Source: Oceanicoccus sp. | Lineage (GTDB): Bacteria; Pseudomonadota; Gammaproteobacteria; Pseudomonadales; Dasaniaceae | Length of the DNA: 64,000 bases | NCBI RefSeq assembly: GCF_029238675.1 | Contig: NZ_JAQWFR010000023.1 | Location: forward strand, 62,001 to 126,000 | Direction of reading: 5' to 3' | Shown here: positions 8,374-16,080 of the stretch, piece by piece | How positions within the stretch are numbered: position 1 is the first letter of the stretch | Layout: every line of letters begins with the position of its first letter | The notes under the pieces: model-generated | What the model saw: the letters and a program-made list of their open reading frames with translations, nothing else | Databases searched by the model: none | Told to the model about the DNA's origin: nothing | Program-made: the position numbers and the translations under genes

Positions 8374-9618
8374 ATGGCTTCATTTTCCTACGCGGCACTG
8401 GACGATAATGGCAACGAGCAAAAAGGGGTTATCGAGGCCGATACCCCGCGTCAGGTTCGCCAGATACTGCGTGACCGGGGTCTGGCGCCTTTACAGGTTG
8501 ACAGCGCCCAGTTAAAAACTGCGAGCAATGATGGAGCCAACGTCGGTGAGGCTTATGCAACCCCTTCGTTATTTAATCGCGGCCCATCAATAAAAGTCGG
8601 TGAGCTGGCCACCATTACTCGTCAACTGGCTACACTGATTCAGTCATCAATGCCTTTGGAAGAGGCCTTAACAGCCATTTCACAGCAGTCTGAAAGCGAT
8701 AAACTAAAAGGTGTTGTGCTGGCTGTGCGCTCCAAGGTGATGGAAGGTCATTCCCTGGCAGACAGCATGGCAGACTTCCCTCGAGCCTTTCCTGTTTTGT
8801 ACCGGGCAACCGTCTCTGCCGGTGAGCATGCCGGTCATTTGGATTTAGTGCTTAGTCGCTTGGCGGATTATACCGAGAACACCTATCAGTCCCGCCAGAA
8901 AACCAAACTGGCTATGTTATATCCGCTGATTTTGTTGGTGATGTCCATCGCTATCGTATCGGGTTTAATGGCCTTTGTTGTACCCGATGTGGTTGAAGTG
9001 TTTATTGGCCAGGGGCAAGCCTTGCCGGTGTTAACCCAGGCTCTGATCAGCCTAAGTGATTTTATTGTTAGCTATGGTTTGCTGGTGATTGTTTTACTGA
9101 TTCTTGCCGTTAGTGGCTTGCGTTATGCACTGCAAAACAAAGCCTTAAAAATTCACTGGGATCGCCGCTTGCTGGGTTTACCATTAACCGGCCGTTTTTC
9201 CCGCGGCACTAATACCGCCCGCTATACCAGTACCTTAAGCATTCTTACCAGCAGCGGTGTGCCACTGGTGGATGCCATGAAAATTTCTGCAGAAGTGATA
9301 GAGAATAGTTTTTTGCAGCAGGCAGTGACCGAAGCGACACAGCAAGTCAGGGAAGGGGGTAGTTTGCATCAGTCCCTGGAACAAAATGGTTACTTTCCCC
9401 CGATAATGATTCATATGATAGCCAGTGGTGAATCCAGTGGTGACTTAGATGCCATGTTAGAGCGAGTAGCCGAAAACCAACAGCGTGAGCTGGATGATTT
9501 GGTGACAACTTTAATCGGTATTTTTGAGCCGGCCATGCTGTTATTGATGGGCGGTGCAGTACTTATTATTGTGGTTGCTATCTTGCAGCCCATTTTTGAT
9601 CTCAACCAATTGATATAA
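8374..9618 (+). CDS. gspF: Type II secretion system inner-membrane platform protein GspF
   Basis: GspF is the polytopic platform protein that couples the GspE motor to pilin addition. The 414 residues contain the duplicated T2SSF domain, including ITRQLATLIQSSMPLEEAL and the related YTSTLSILTSSGVPLVDAM, and three hydrophobic segments: two in the middle (about 185-255) and one at the C-terminus (about 390-410). It is a normal-length member located between gspE and gspG. Confidence 0.97.
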   Translation: MASFSYAALDDNGNEQKGVIEADTPRQVRQILRDRGLAPLQVDSAQLKTASNDGANVGEAYATPSLFNRGPSIKVGELATITRQLATLIQSSMPLEEALTAISQQSESDKLKGVVLAVRSKVMEGHSLADSMADFPRAFPVLYRATVSAGEHAGHLDLVLSRLADYTENTYQSRQKTKLAMLYPLILLVMSIAIVSGLMAFVVPDVVEVFIGQGQALPVLTQALISLSDFIVSYGLLVIVLLILAVSGLRYALQNKALKIHWDRRLLGLPLTGRFSRGTNTARYTSTLSILTSSGVPLVDAMKISAEVIENSFLQQAVTEATQQVREGGSLHQSLEQNGYFPPIMIHMIASGESSGDLDAMLERVAENQQRELDDLVTTLIGIFEPAMLLLMGGAVLIIVVAILQPIFDLNQLI

Positions 9619-9625
9619 CTAAGCC

Positions 9626-10084
9626 GTGGTAAAAACAATGACAAACTCAGTGAGCAAAACATTCAATCGTAGGCAGCAAGGTTTTACCTTGATAGAAATT
9701 ATGGTGGTTGTCGTCATTATCAGTGTGTTGATTGGTCTGGTGGCCCCTAATATTTTGGGCCGAGTCGACGAGGCAAAAGTGACGGCGGCGCAAACCGATA
9801 TTGCCACCATAGAACAAGCGTTAGAAATGTATAAATTAGATAACCAAATCTTTCCTTCCACCGATCAGGGTTTACAGGCTTTGGTGGAAAAGCCCAATAC
9901 CTCGCCAGTACCCAGAAAATGGAATTCGGCAGGTTATTTAAAAAAAGGTAAATTACCCGTCGACCCGTGGGGTACTGAGTATCAATATATTAGCCCGGGT
10001 TCAACGGGCGCTTTTGATATCTATTCACTCGGTGCCGATGGTCGCGAAGGCGGCGAGGGTTATGATGCTGATATCGGTAATTGA
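9626..10084 (+). CDS. gspG: Type II secretion system major pseudopilin GspG
   Basis: This is the main subunit of the pseudopilus. A type III (prepilin) signal QQGFTLIEIMVV marks cleavage after Gly19 by the prepilin peptidase, which is not encoded here. The C-terminal pattern DPWGTEYQY...GADGREGGEG is the GspG calcium-binding region. The called start is GTG at 9626; an ATG four codons later (9638) would leave a shorter leader and is equally acceptable. Confidence 0.97.
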   Translation: MVKTMTNSVSKTFNRRQQGFTLIEIMVVVVIISVLIGLVAPNILGRVDEAKVTAAQTDIATIEQALEMYKLDNQIFPSTDQGLQALVEKPNTSPVPRKWNSAGYLKKGKLPVDPWGTEYQYISPGSTGAFDIYSLGADGREGGEGYDADIGN

Positions 10085-10622
10085 TATCAGCCGGCCTCGG
10101 GGTTTTACCCTGATTGAAATGATGCTGGTGCTGGTTGTTATCTCTGTGATGGCATCCATGCTGGCGGTTTCCATCGGTGACAACTCACAGAAATTGTTAG
10201 ACAGGGAAGCCCGTCGCTTACAAACCAGTTTGCAAATGGTAGCTGATGAAGCGGTGATGCAAGGGGTGGAGTTTTCATTAGCGATGGGGACAGATACTAC
10301 GGATGAAACACCGGGCTACCAGTTTTTAAGACTGGATACCGAAAGCCTGGCCTGGTTGCCCTCAGTAGAAAAATTGCTGGCCTTTCATCCCCTTGATCCC
10401 AATATAAGCCTGCAGGTCAGTTTGCAGGGGGCTAATGACACTGAGTTCGAGCGTCAAGTAGAAAGACTTCAATCCCTGGGTAAGCAACAAGGTCCCGAGC
10501 CTTTACTGCTATTATTATCCAGCGGCGAAATGACTCCCTTTATTATCACCTTATCCCATTCAGAGCTGACCAATAGCGTTAGATTGGCTAGCGATGGTGT
10601 TTCGGGGGTTGAACGACTGTGA
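10062..10622 (+). CDS. gspH: Type II secretion system minor pseudopilin GspH
   Basis: This minor pseudopilin has the prepilin motif PRGFTLIEMMLV and a long variable C-terminal domain. The frame is open upstream inside gspG (an ATG at 10014). The start at 10062, or the adjacent ATG at 10065 with GGCGAGGG just ahead, gives a normal short leader and a small overlap with gspG. The stop TGA overlaps the GTG start of gspI. The C-terminal half is weakly conserved, as is usual for GspH. Confidence 0.9.
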   Translation: MMLISVIDISRPRGFTLIEMMLVLVVISVMASMLAVSIGDNSQKLLDREARRLQTSLQMVADEAVMQGVEFSLAMGTDTTDETPGYQFLRLDTESLAWLPSVEKLLAFHPLDPNISLQVSLQGANDTEFERQVERLQSLGKQQGPEPLLLLLSSGEMTPFIITLSHSELTNSVRLASDGVSGVERL

Positions 10623-10990
10623 TACGCAAACAGCTGGCCGGTTTCACCTTATTGGAAGTGCTTATTGCACTGGCCATATTGGCTATTTCTTCATTGGCTG
10701 TTATTAGCCAGTCTGGTCAAAGCCTTAGCCAATTAGAACAGCTACACCTTAAAACCTCCGCCATGGTCGTTGCCGACAATCAACTGGCTGTAATGCAGGC
10801 AGCACCGGATTGGCCCAGTCCGGGAAGTCGAACCACTTTAGTAGAGTTGGGCGAACAACAGTGGCAGGTCACCACCGAAGTGACTCAAACTTCAGACCCC
10901 TGGCTACGAAAAATAGAAGTTATAGTTACTCAAGACCAGCAGTTTGATGCACCATTGGCTTTATTAATTGGTTATCGAGGTAAACATTGA
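10619..10990 (+). CDS. gspI: Type II secretion system minor pseudopilin GspI
   Basis: This 123-residue minor pseudopilin has the prepilin motif LAGFTLLEVLIALAIL and a small C-terminal domain with a WQVTTEV pattern. With GspJ and GspK it forms the tip of the pseudopilus. The start is GTG in a GTGA overlap with the gspH stop, implying translational coupling. Confidence 0.93.
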   Translation: MIRKQLAGFTLLEVLIALAILAISSLAVISQSGQSLSQLEQLHLKTSAMVVADNQLAVMQAAPDWPSPGSRTTLVELGEQQWQVTTEVTQTSDPWLRKIEVIVTQDQQFDAPLALLIGYRGKH

Positions 10991-11646
10991 TGATGTTTGC
11001 CGGTCTTAAACAAACGCAGCGCGGCCTGACATTATTAGAGGTGTTGATCGCCTTAAGTATTTTCTCGCTGATTGGGGTGGCCTCATACCGAGTATTAAAC
11101 GCAACAATTCAAAGCCAGCAAGTGAGTGAGGTTTATTCCCAGTTGCTGGCCGAGCGGCAAAAAGCCCTGGCTATTATTGATCGCGATTTACAGCAGGTGT
11201 TAGATCGCTCGATCAGAAATACGACAGTTGATAGGGCCGAATTTTTACTGGTTAACCAAGAGCTATACCCCTTGGAGTTTACTCGCGGTGGCCGCAAAAA
11301 CCCGCTGATGTTGCCCCGCAGTTCTATGCAGCGTATTGCCTACGATATTGGCCCACACCCTAAGTCCTCCAATAGAGATAGCCAATACTATCGTGATGAC
11401 CGCAGTTATTTACGTCGGCATATTTGGTCGGCGCTGGACCGCGAAGAAGATGCACCGGTCATTGTTCAAGTCTTATTAGCTGATGTCAGCCGTTTAACAG
11501 TAGCGGTGCTTAGCGAAGAGGGGCGTCACCAGCAATGGCCTCTGCCTGAACAGAAAGCGGATCCAGTTGTGCCGCTGGCCATCGAAATAAGCTTGCTTAA
11601 TGACGATGGTGATCAACTCAGTCGCCTGTACCCGGTGCTGCAATGA
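10990..11646 (+). CDS. gspJ: Type II secretion system minor pseudopilin GspJ
   Basis: This 218-residue minor pseudopilin has the prepilin motif QRGLTLLEVLIALSIF and the GspJ pattern of an Arg-rich middle followed by LPLAIEISLL near the end. A TTG at 10987 opens the same frame, but the ATG at 10990 overlapping the gspI stop (TGATG) is the more likely start. The 3' end overlaps gspK by ATGA. Confidence 0.93.
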   Translation: MMFAGLKQTQRGLTLLEVLIALSIFSLIGVASYRVLNATIQSQQVSEVYSQLLAERQKALAIIDRDLQQVLDRSIRNTTVDRAEFLLVNQELYPLEFTRGGRKNPLMLPRSSMQRIAYDIGPHPKSSNRDSQYYRDDRSYLRRHIWSALDREEDAPVIVQVLLADVSRLTVAVLSEEGRHQQWPLPEQKADPVVPLAIEISLLNDDGDQLSRLYPVLQ

Positions 11647-12584
11647 ACAGCGTCAAGCATCAACAGGGAGTAGCCCTGATTACTGTCTTGCTGGTCTTTG
11701 CTTTGGCAGCCATTATCACCAGCGAAGTGGCTTCCAGAAATTACCGTGATATTCGCAAAACCGCTAACCTAATCAATAGTAAACAGGCCTACCACTATGC
11801 ACTGGCCGGGGAGCAGTACGCGCGCCAGATACTTTTCCGGGATTATGATGAAGACCCATCATCCGATCAATTCAGCGACAACTGGTCTGATATTAGTCAA
11901 ATCTTTGATATTGATAACGGCGAAATGACCATTGAAATTAGTGACCTGCAAGGGCGTTTTAATCTTAATAATGTAGTGGCGGCCAACGGTCGTGTTAACA
12001 ATCAGGCATTAACAGACTTTAGCCGTTTGTTAGAGGCGCTGGATATTTCAACCGATTATGCTCCCGCGTTAGTGGATTGGTTAGATAGCAATACGGTAGC
12101 TACTATTGGCGGTGCCGAGGATGAAAGCTACCAACCCCTGAATTACTTAACCGCCAACCAGCCGCTTGCTGACCGTTCAGAACTGCGTTTATTAACGGAT
12201 ATGCGTTTTGAAGACTATATTCGGTTGAAAGATTATGTGGTTGCCTTGCCCCATCAAGTGAAAGATCAACAAATAGGCACCACAAAATACAATATCAATA
12301 CCCTAGCTGCTAAAATGGTAGAAGCACTTAGTGATGATAGCGCTGTCGATATTATGGCTATCCAGCAGCGAGGTGGGTATAGCACGGTGAATGAGTGGGT
12401 GAGTAGTGGGGATATCGGATCTTTATCGATTGCCCGCAACCAGCTTAAGACCGCCAGTGAATTTTTTGAAATTAAAGTAACTGCCGTCTACGACCAGCGT
12501 ATTAGTATTATTCGTAGCCAGGTTTACCGCAATAATAATGATGGCAGTATAACGCTGCTTAAACGCCAGCAGGGCATTGAATAG
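11643..12584 (+). CDS. gspK: Type II secretion system minor pseudopilin GspK
   Basis: GspK is the large cap pseudopilin. The 313-residue protein begins HQQGVALITVLLVFALAAI, which has the processing Gly but not the Glu at mature position 5, as is normal for GspK. The large periplasmic domain carries DLQGRFNLNNVV and the helix-hairpin region around YNINTLAAKMVEAL. It overlaps gspJ by four bases, and gspL starts three bases after its stop. Confidence 0.95.
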   Translation: MNSVKHQQGVALITVLLVFALAAIITSEVASRNYRDIRKTANLINSKQAYHYALAGEQYARQILFRDYDEDPSSDQFSDNWSDISQIFDIDNGEMTIEISDLQGRFNLNNVVAANGRVNNQALTDFSRLLEALDISTDYAPALVDWLDSNTVATIGGAEDESYQPLNYLTANQPLADRSELRLLTDMRFEDYIRLKDYVVALPHQVKDQQIGTTKYNINTLAAKMVEALSDDSAVDIMAIQQRGGYSTVNEWVSSGDIGSLSIARNQLKTASEFFEIKVTAVYDQRISIIRSQVYRNNNDGSITLLKRQQGIE

Positions 12585-12587
12585 GTT

Positions 12588-13874
12588 ATGAGCGATCAAC
12601 TGATCATACGGCTACTCGAAAGCACCTTAACGGGGGCGTCAGAGCTTGATTGGGATTTATATGATTCCGTTGGCCGCTCGGTGGCCAGTGATACTTCATC
12701 ACTGCAAAGTCTTAATGAAGTCGTCGCTAATCATTCTGTCAGTTACACCGTTACAGTGATTGTTCCCGCTGAATCCTTATTGCTAACCAGCACCTCAATA
12801 CCTTCCCGTCAAATGCGTCAAATCAAACAAGCCTTGCCGTTTATGGTCGAGGAGTTGATTGCTGATGATATTGAAAATGTCCATATTGCTATCCCCGACA
12901 ATTTCTCTGCCACCTCCCCAAAAATTGACGTTGCGGTGGTTGAGCACCAGCTATTAATTAACTGGCTGGACCAACTGCATTCCTGCGCTATAACGGCATC
13001 CCAAATTGTGGTTGATAGTCTATGCCTTCCTTACCAGGAAAACAGCATAGCGCTATTGCTGGATGATGACCGCGTTATGGTACGCAGTGGTGCTTATGCA
13101 GGTATGGTTATTCAGGCGGAAGATTTTAAATGGTTTTTTGCCAGTGTATTGCAGCAGCACGAACATGCGGATGATGTTTTGCTGCGGCCTAATATTGTTT
13201 TGATGCACTCCTCTGAAGAACCCGAATCCCTTACTGAGATAACGGAGTATATCCAGACTGAGTGCAGTGATTACGAATTAAAAGCCATCGGCTACCAGGA
13301 AAGTGTTACGGATATATTGGCTAACAGCGCTGCTCACCAGACCATTCCTCCGTTAAATTTATTACAGGGCGGCTATGCGATTAAATCCGGTAACAGCAGC
13401 GCGTCGCAGTCATGGTCTTTAGCAGCTTCCGTGGCGGCAATTAGCGGTGTTGTTTATTTAGTGTTTGCCCTAACTAGCGGTTGGTATTTTGATAATAAAG
13501 CTGTGCAACTGGATGCGGACGCAGTAAATTTATATAAAGAAATATTCCCCAACGAGCGCCGGGTAGTAAGCCCCAAAAAACAAATGCAGAATCATTTGCA
13601 GCGCACATCAACAACTACTGGCAGTAATTTCTTACCGCTGCTGTCAGAAACAGCAGGCCAGCTTTCAAATGCTAACAATGCGGCTCTAACCGTAGAGCAG
13701 ATGCGTTATGAAAGTGGTCGCGGTGATTTGCAATTTCAGGTACAAAGCAAATCCTTAGATCAATTGGATCAGTTAAAACAAAGTTTGGCCCAGTCCGGCT
13801 TAGAGGTTGATATTAATTCCGCTACCGAGCAAGACGACCGAGTAATGGGTCGCCTTGTGATCAGGAGTTTATAA
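12588..13874 (+). CDS. gspL: Type II secretion system protein GspL
   Basis: GspL tethers the GspE ATPase to the membrane. The 428-residue protein has an actin-like cytoplasmic domain (about residues 1-265), one transmembrane segment (about 278-298) and a ferredoxin-like periplasmic domain with SKSLDQLDQLKQSL. The last base of its stop codon is the first base of the gspM ATG. Confidence 0.92.
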   Translation: MSDQLIIRLLESTLTGASELDWDLYDSVGRSVASDTSSLQSLNEVVANHSVSYTVTVIVPAESLLLTSTSIPSRQMRQIKQALPFMVEELIADDIENVHIAIPDNFSATSPKIDVAVVEHQLLINWLDQLHSCAITASQIVVDSLCLPYQENSIALLLDDDRVMVRSGAYAGMVIQAEDFKWFFASVLQQHEHADDVLLRPNIVLMHSSEEPESLTEITEYIQTECSDYELKAIGYQESVTDILANSAAHQTIPPLNLLQGGYAIKSGNSSASQSWSLAASVAAISGVVYLVFALTSGWYFDNKAVQLDADAVNLYKEIFPNERRVVSPKKQMQNHLQRTSTTTGSNFLPLLSETAGQLSNANNAALTVEQMRYESGRGDLQFQVQSKSLDQLDQLKQSLAQSGLEVDINSATEQDDRVMGRLVIRSL

Positions 13875-14380
13875 TGTTGGCTTCAGTAAAAAGCAGTGCC
13901 CTCTATCAGCAACTGGAACAGCGCTTTGCCGCTTTTTCTCCCCGTGACCAGTTGGCGATTAAAGGTTTGGCGCTTTTTTTTGGCGTTATCTTTGTTATCT
14001 ACGGTTTATTATTGCCCGCCAATCAATACCAGCAGGATGCGCAGCAACACTATCGCAGCAGCCTGGAGTCCTATCATTGGATGCAAGCCAATAAAGGCGC
14101 CTTTGCAGCAGCTAGTCAGCAGCGGGCTAAGCGCGATCCGGGGCAGTCATTATTGGGCATTGCCAATAGCACGTCTAAATCTTATCAACTCAGTTTTAAG
14201 CGCTACCAACCTGTGGGCGACTCGGGCTTAAGTTTATGGTTAGAAAATGTATCGTTTAATAACCTGATTATGTGGCTTGAGCGACTGGATAAAAAATACG
14301 GTATTAGCGTTAATGAAATTACCGTTGAGCGCCAGCAAGAAAAGGGTTTGGTGAACGTACGTTTGGTTCTGCAAGGGTAA
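13874..14380 (+). CDS. gspM: Type II secretion system protein GspM
   Basis: GspM partners GspL in the inner-membrane platform. The 168-residue protein has the family N-terminal pattern with SPRDQLAIKGLA before a single transmembrane helix (about residues 32-50), then a periplasmic ferredoxin-like domain. It overlaps the gspL stop by one base. No gspN follows; gspA and gspB come next. Confidence 0.92.
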   Translation: MLASVKSSALYQQLEQRFAAFSPRDQLAIKGLALFFGVIFVIYGLLLPANQYQQDAQQHYRSSLESYHWMQANKGAFAAASQQRAKRDPGQSLLGIANSTSKSYQLSFKRYQPVGDSGLSLWLENVSFNNLIMWLERLDKKYGISVNEITVERQQEKGLVNVRLVLQG

Positions 14381-14404
14381 TGCAATGAATAAGGATTTTA
14401 GCTG

Positions 14405-15379
14405 ATGTACCAGCAGTACTTTGGGCTTACCGAAGCGCCGTTTTCGATAGCGCCAGATCCCCGTTATTTATTTTTAAGCGATAAGCATCGCGAAGCTTTG
14501 GCGCACTTAATATACGGCGTGGGGGACCAGGGTGGTTTTGTGCTACTTACCGGTGAAGTCGGTACCGGTAAAACCACCATATCCCGCTGCCTGTTACAGC
14601 AGGTACCGGATAATGCGGATGTCGCTTTTATTATTAACCCCAGACAAAGTATTAACCAACTCCTGCAATCTATATTTAATGACCTGGGTATTGATTATGA
14701 CAGGGGCATGACCAGTAAAGACCTTATCGACGTGCTAAATCACTATTTGCTGGATGCCCATGCGGATGGCCGCAATACCATTTTAATTATTGATGAAGCG
14801 CAAAACCTGTCAGTCGATGTGTTAGAGCAATTGCGCTTATTGACCAATCTTGAAACTAATGAGAAAAAGTTGTTGCAGTTAGTCTTGCTGGGGCAGCCGG
14901 AACTCAATGATTTATTGGCTAAGTCTGAGTTGCGCCAGCTAGCGCAGCGGGTTACCGCTCGCTATCATCTTTCGCCCTTATCCAAGCCTGAAGTTATTCA
15001 ATATATCGAGCACCGCCTCTCAGTGGCGGGATGTCGCTCGGAATTATTCCCTGCACCGGCGATTAATAAAATCTACCAATTGAGTAAAGGTGTGCCCCGT
15101 TTAATCAATTTAATTTGCGACCGTACTCTGTTGGGGGTTTATTCCAGCAATCAAGACCAGGCTAGCGCTAAAATTGTTGCCAATGCCGCTAAAGAAGTTT
15201 TTCCTGCTGAGCAGGGTTTTAATTGGAAGCCAATATGGTTTTCCCTGGTTATGGCTGCTGTGATTGTTTCTACATCGGTGTTTTTTAAAAGTTATAAACC
15301 TGCTGAATCGACACCGGATGACGTCATACAAGCCCCAAGTGCCAGTGGTTCTATTATTCGAGGTTCGCAAGAGGGTTAG
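14405..15379 (+). CDS. gspA: GspA/ExeA-type AAA ATPase, short form
   Basis: GspA/ExeA with GspB/ExeB helps place the secretin in the peptidoglycan and outer membrane. The 324-residue protein starts with the family signature YFGLTEAPFSIAPDPRYLFLS, has a Walker A box GEVGTGKTT and Walker B LIIDEAQN, and one membrane segment near residues 275-293. ExeA of Aeromonas is much longer and has a periplasmic peptidoglycan-binding domain; here only about 30 residues follow the membrane segment. gspB starts at the next base. Confidence 0.9.
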   Translation: MYQQYFGLTEAPFSIAPDPRYLFLSDKHREALAHLIYGVGDQGGFVLLTGEVGTGKTTISRCLLQQVPDNADVAFIINPRQSINQLLQSIFNDLGIDYDRGMTSKDLIDVLNHYLLDAHADGRNTILIIDEAQNLSVDVLEQLRLLTNLETNEKKLLQLVLLGQPELNDLLAKSELRQLAQRVTARYHLSPLSKPEVIQYIEHRLSVAGCRSELFPAPAINKIYQLSKGVPRLINLICDRTLLGVYSSNQDQASAKIVANAAKEVFPAEQGFNWKPIWFSLVMAAVIVSTSVFFKSYKPAESTPDDVIQAPSASGSIIRGSQEG

Positions 15380-15907
15380 ATGTCGTATATTTTAGATGCC
15401 TTAAAAAAGTCAGAGCAGGAGCGCCAGCAAAATAATGGGCCCAGCCTGCAGACGGTACATCGTCCTCACCTGATTAATAAACATGCTGGTAAACGCAGTG
15501 TACTGATTGTGTTATTGCTGTTAATTACAGGGGCTATGGTGTTGGCAGGGGGTTGGTATTTTTATAATAAACCGATTCCGGACGCAGAACCGGTGGCGGC
15601 GGTACCAGCTATTGTTGAGCCACAACTTGTAACGGATGTTACTCCCCAGATAGAACTCTCCAGCTATATCGCTGAGTTTTCTGAGTTGCCTGACCCTGTG
15701 CAGCAGGCGATTCCTGCCCTGACTTTTTCCTTTCATGTTTATTCTGATAATCCTGCAAGGCGCACGATCATTATTAACAAGCGTAGAGTTCGTGAAGGGG
15801 ATAATGTATCTGAAGGTTTATTGCTTGAGTCTATCACCCCGCAGGGTGTGGTTTTACAATGGCAGGGCCAACACCGGTTTGCTATTAACGTGGTAGAGAA
15901 CTGGTAA
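15380..15907 (+). CDS. gspB: General secretion pathway protein GspB
   Basis: This 175-residue bitopic protein has the family N-terminus MSYILDALKKSEQERQ, one transmembrane helix (about residues 40-60), a Pro/Ala linker and a C-terminal periplasmic domain with VYSDNPARRTIIINKRRVREGD. It works with GspA in secretin assembly. Its ATG directly abuts the gspA stop codon. It is the last gene of the plus-strand arm; a REP-like cluster and the convergent second gspD follow. Confidence 0.92.
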   Translation: MSYILDALKKSEQERQQNNGPSLQTVHRPHLINKHAGKRSVLIVLLLLITGAMVLAGGWYFYNKPIPDAEPVAAVPAIVEPQLVTDVTPQIELSSYIAEFSELPDPVQQAIPALTFSFHVYSDNPARRTIIINKRRVREGDNVSEGLLLESITPQGVVLQWQGQHRFAINVVENW

Positions 15908-15909
15908 CC

Positions 15910-16064
15910 CGTCATTCCCGCGAAGGCGGGAACCCAGCGCTGTCGATTTCCGCTTTAGCGGAAATAACAGCATGAGCATGCAGGCTGGATTCCCGCCTTC
16001 GCGGGAATGACAGGTTTGCGGGAATGACAGGTTCGCGGGAATGACAGGAAAGGGGCGGAATGAC
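15910..16064. repeat. REP-like paired cluster between gspB and the second gspD
   Basis: A forward palindrome with tail AACCCAG (about 15911-15937) is followed after about 55 bases by an inverted copy with tail CTGGA (15974-16002). Three degenerate half-units, each ending GCGGGAATGAC or GGCGGAATGAC, follow up to 16064. The spacer holds a smaller inverted repeat TTTCCGCTTTAGCGGAAA. The layout mirrors the cluster at 3931-4044. Confidence 0.82.
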
Positions 16065-16080
16065 GCTCCTTAAAAAAGGC

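Noticed and set aside
15910-16064. CRISPR array
   Set aside because: The repeats are palindromes in alternating orientation with irregular spacing and no adjacent cas genes; they belong to the REP-like family.
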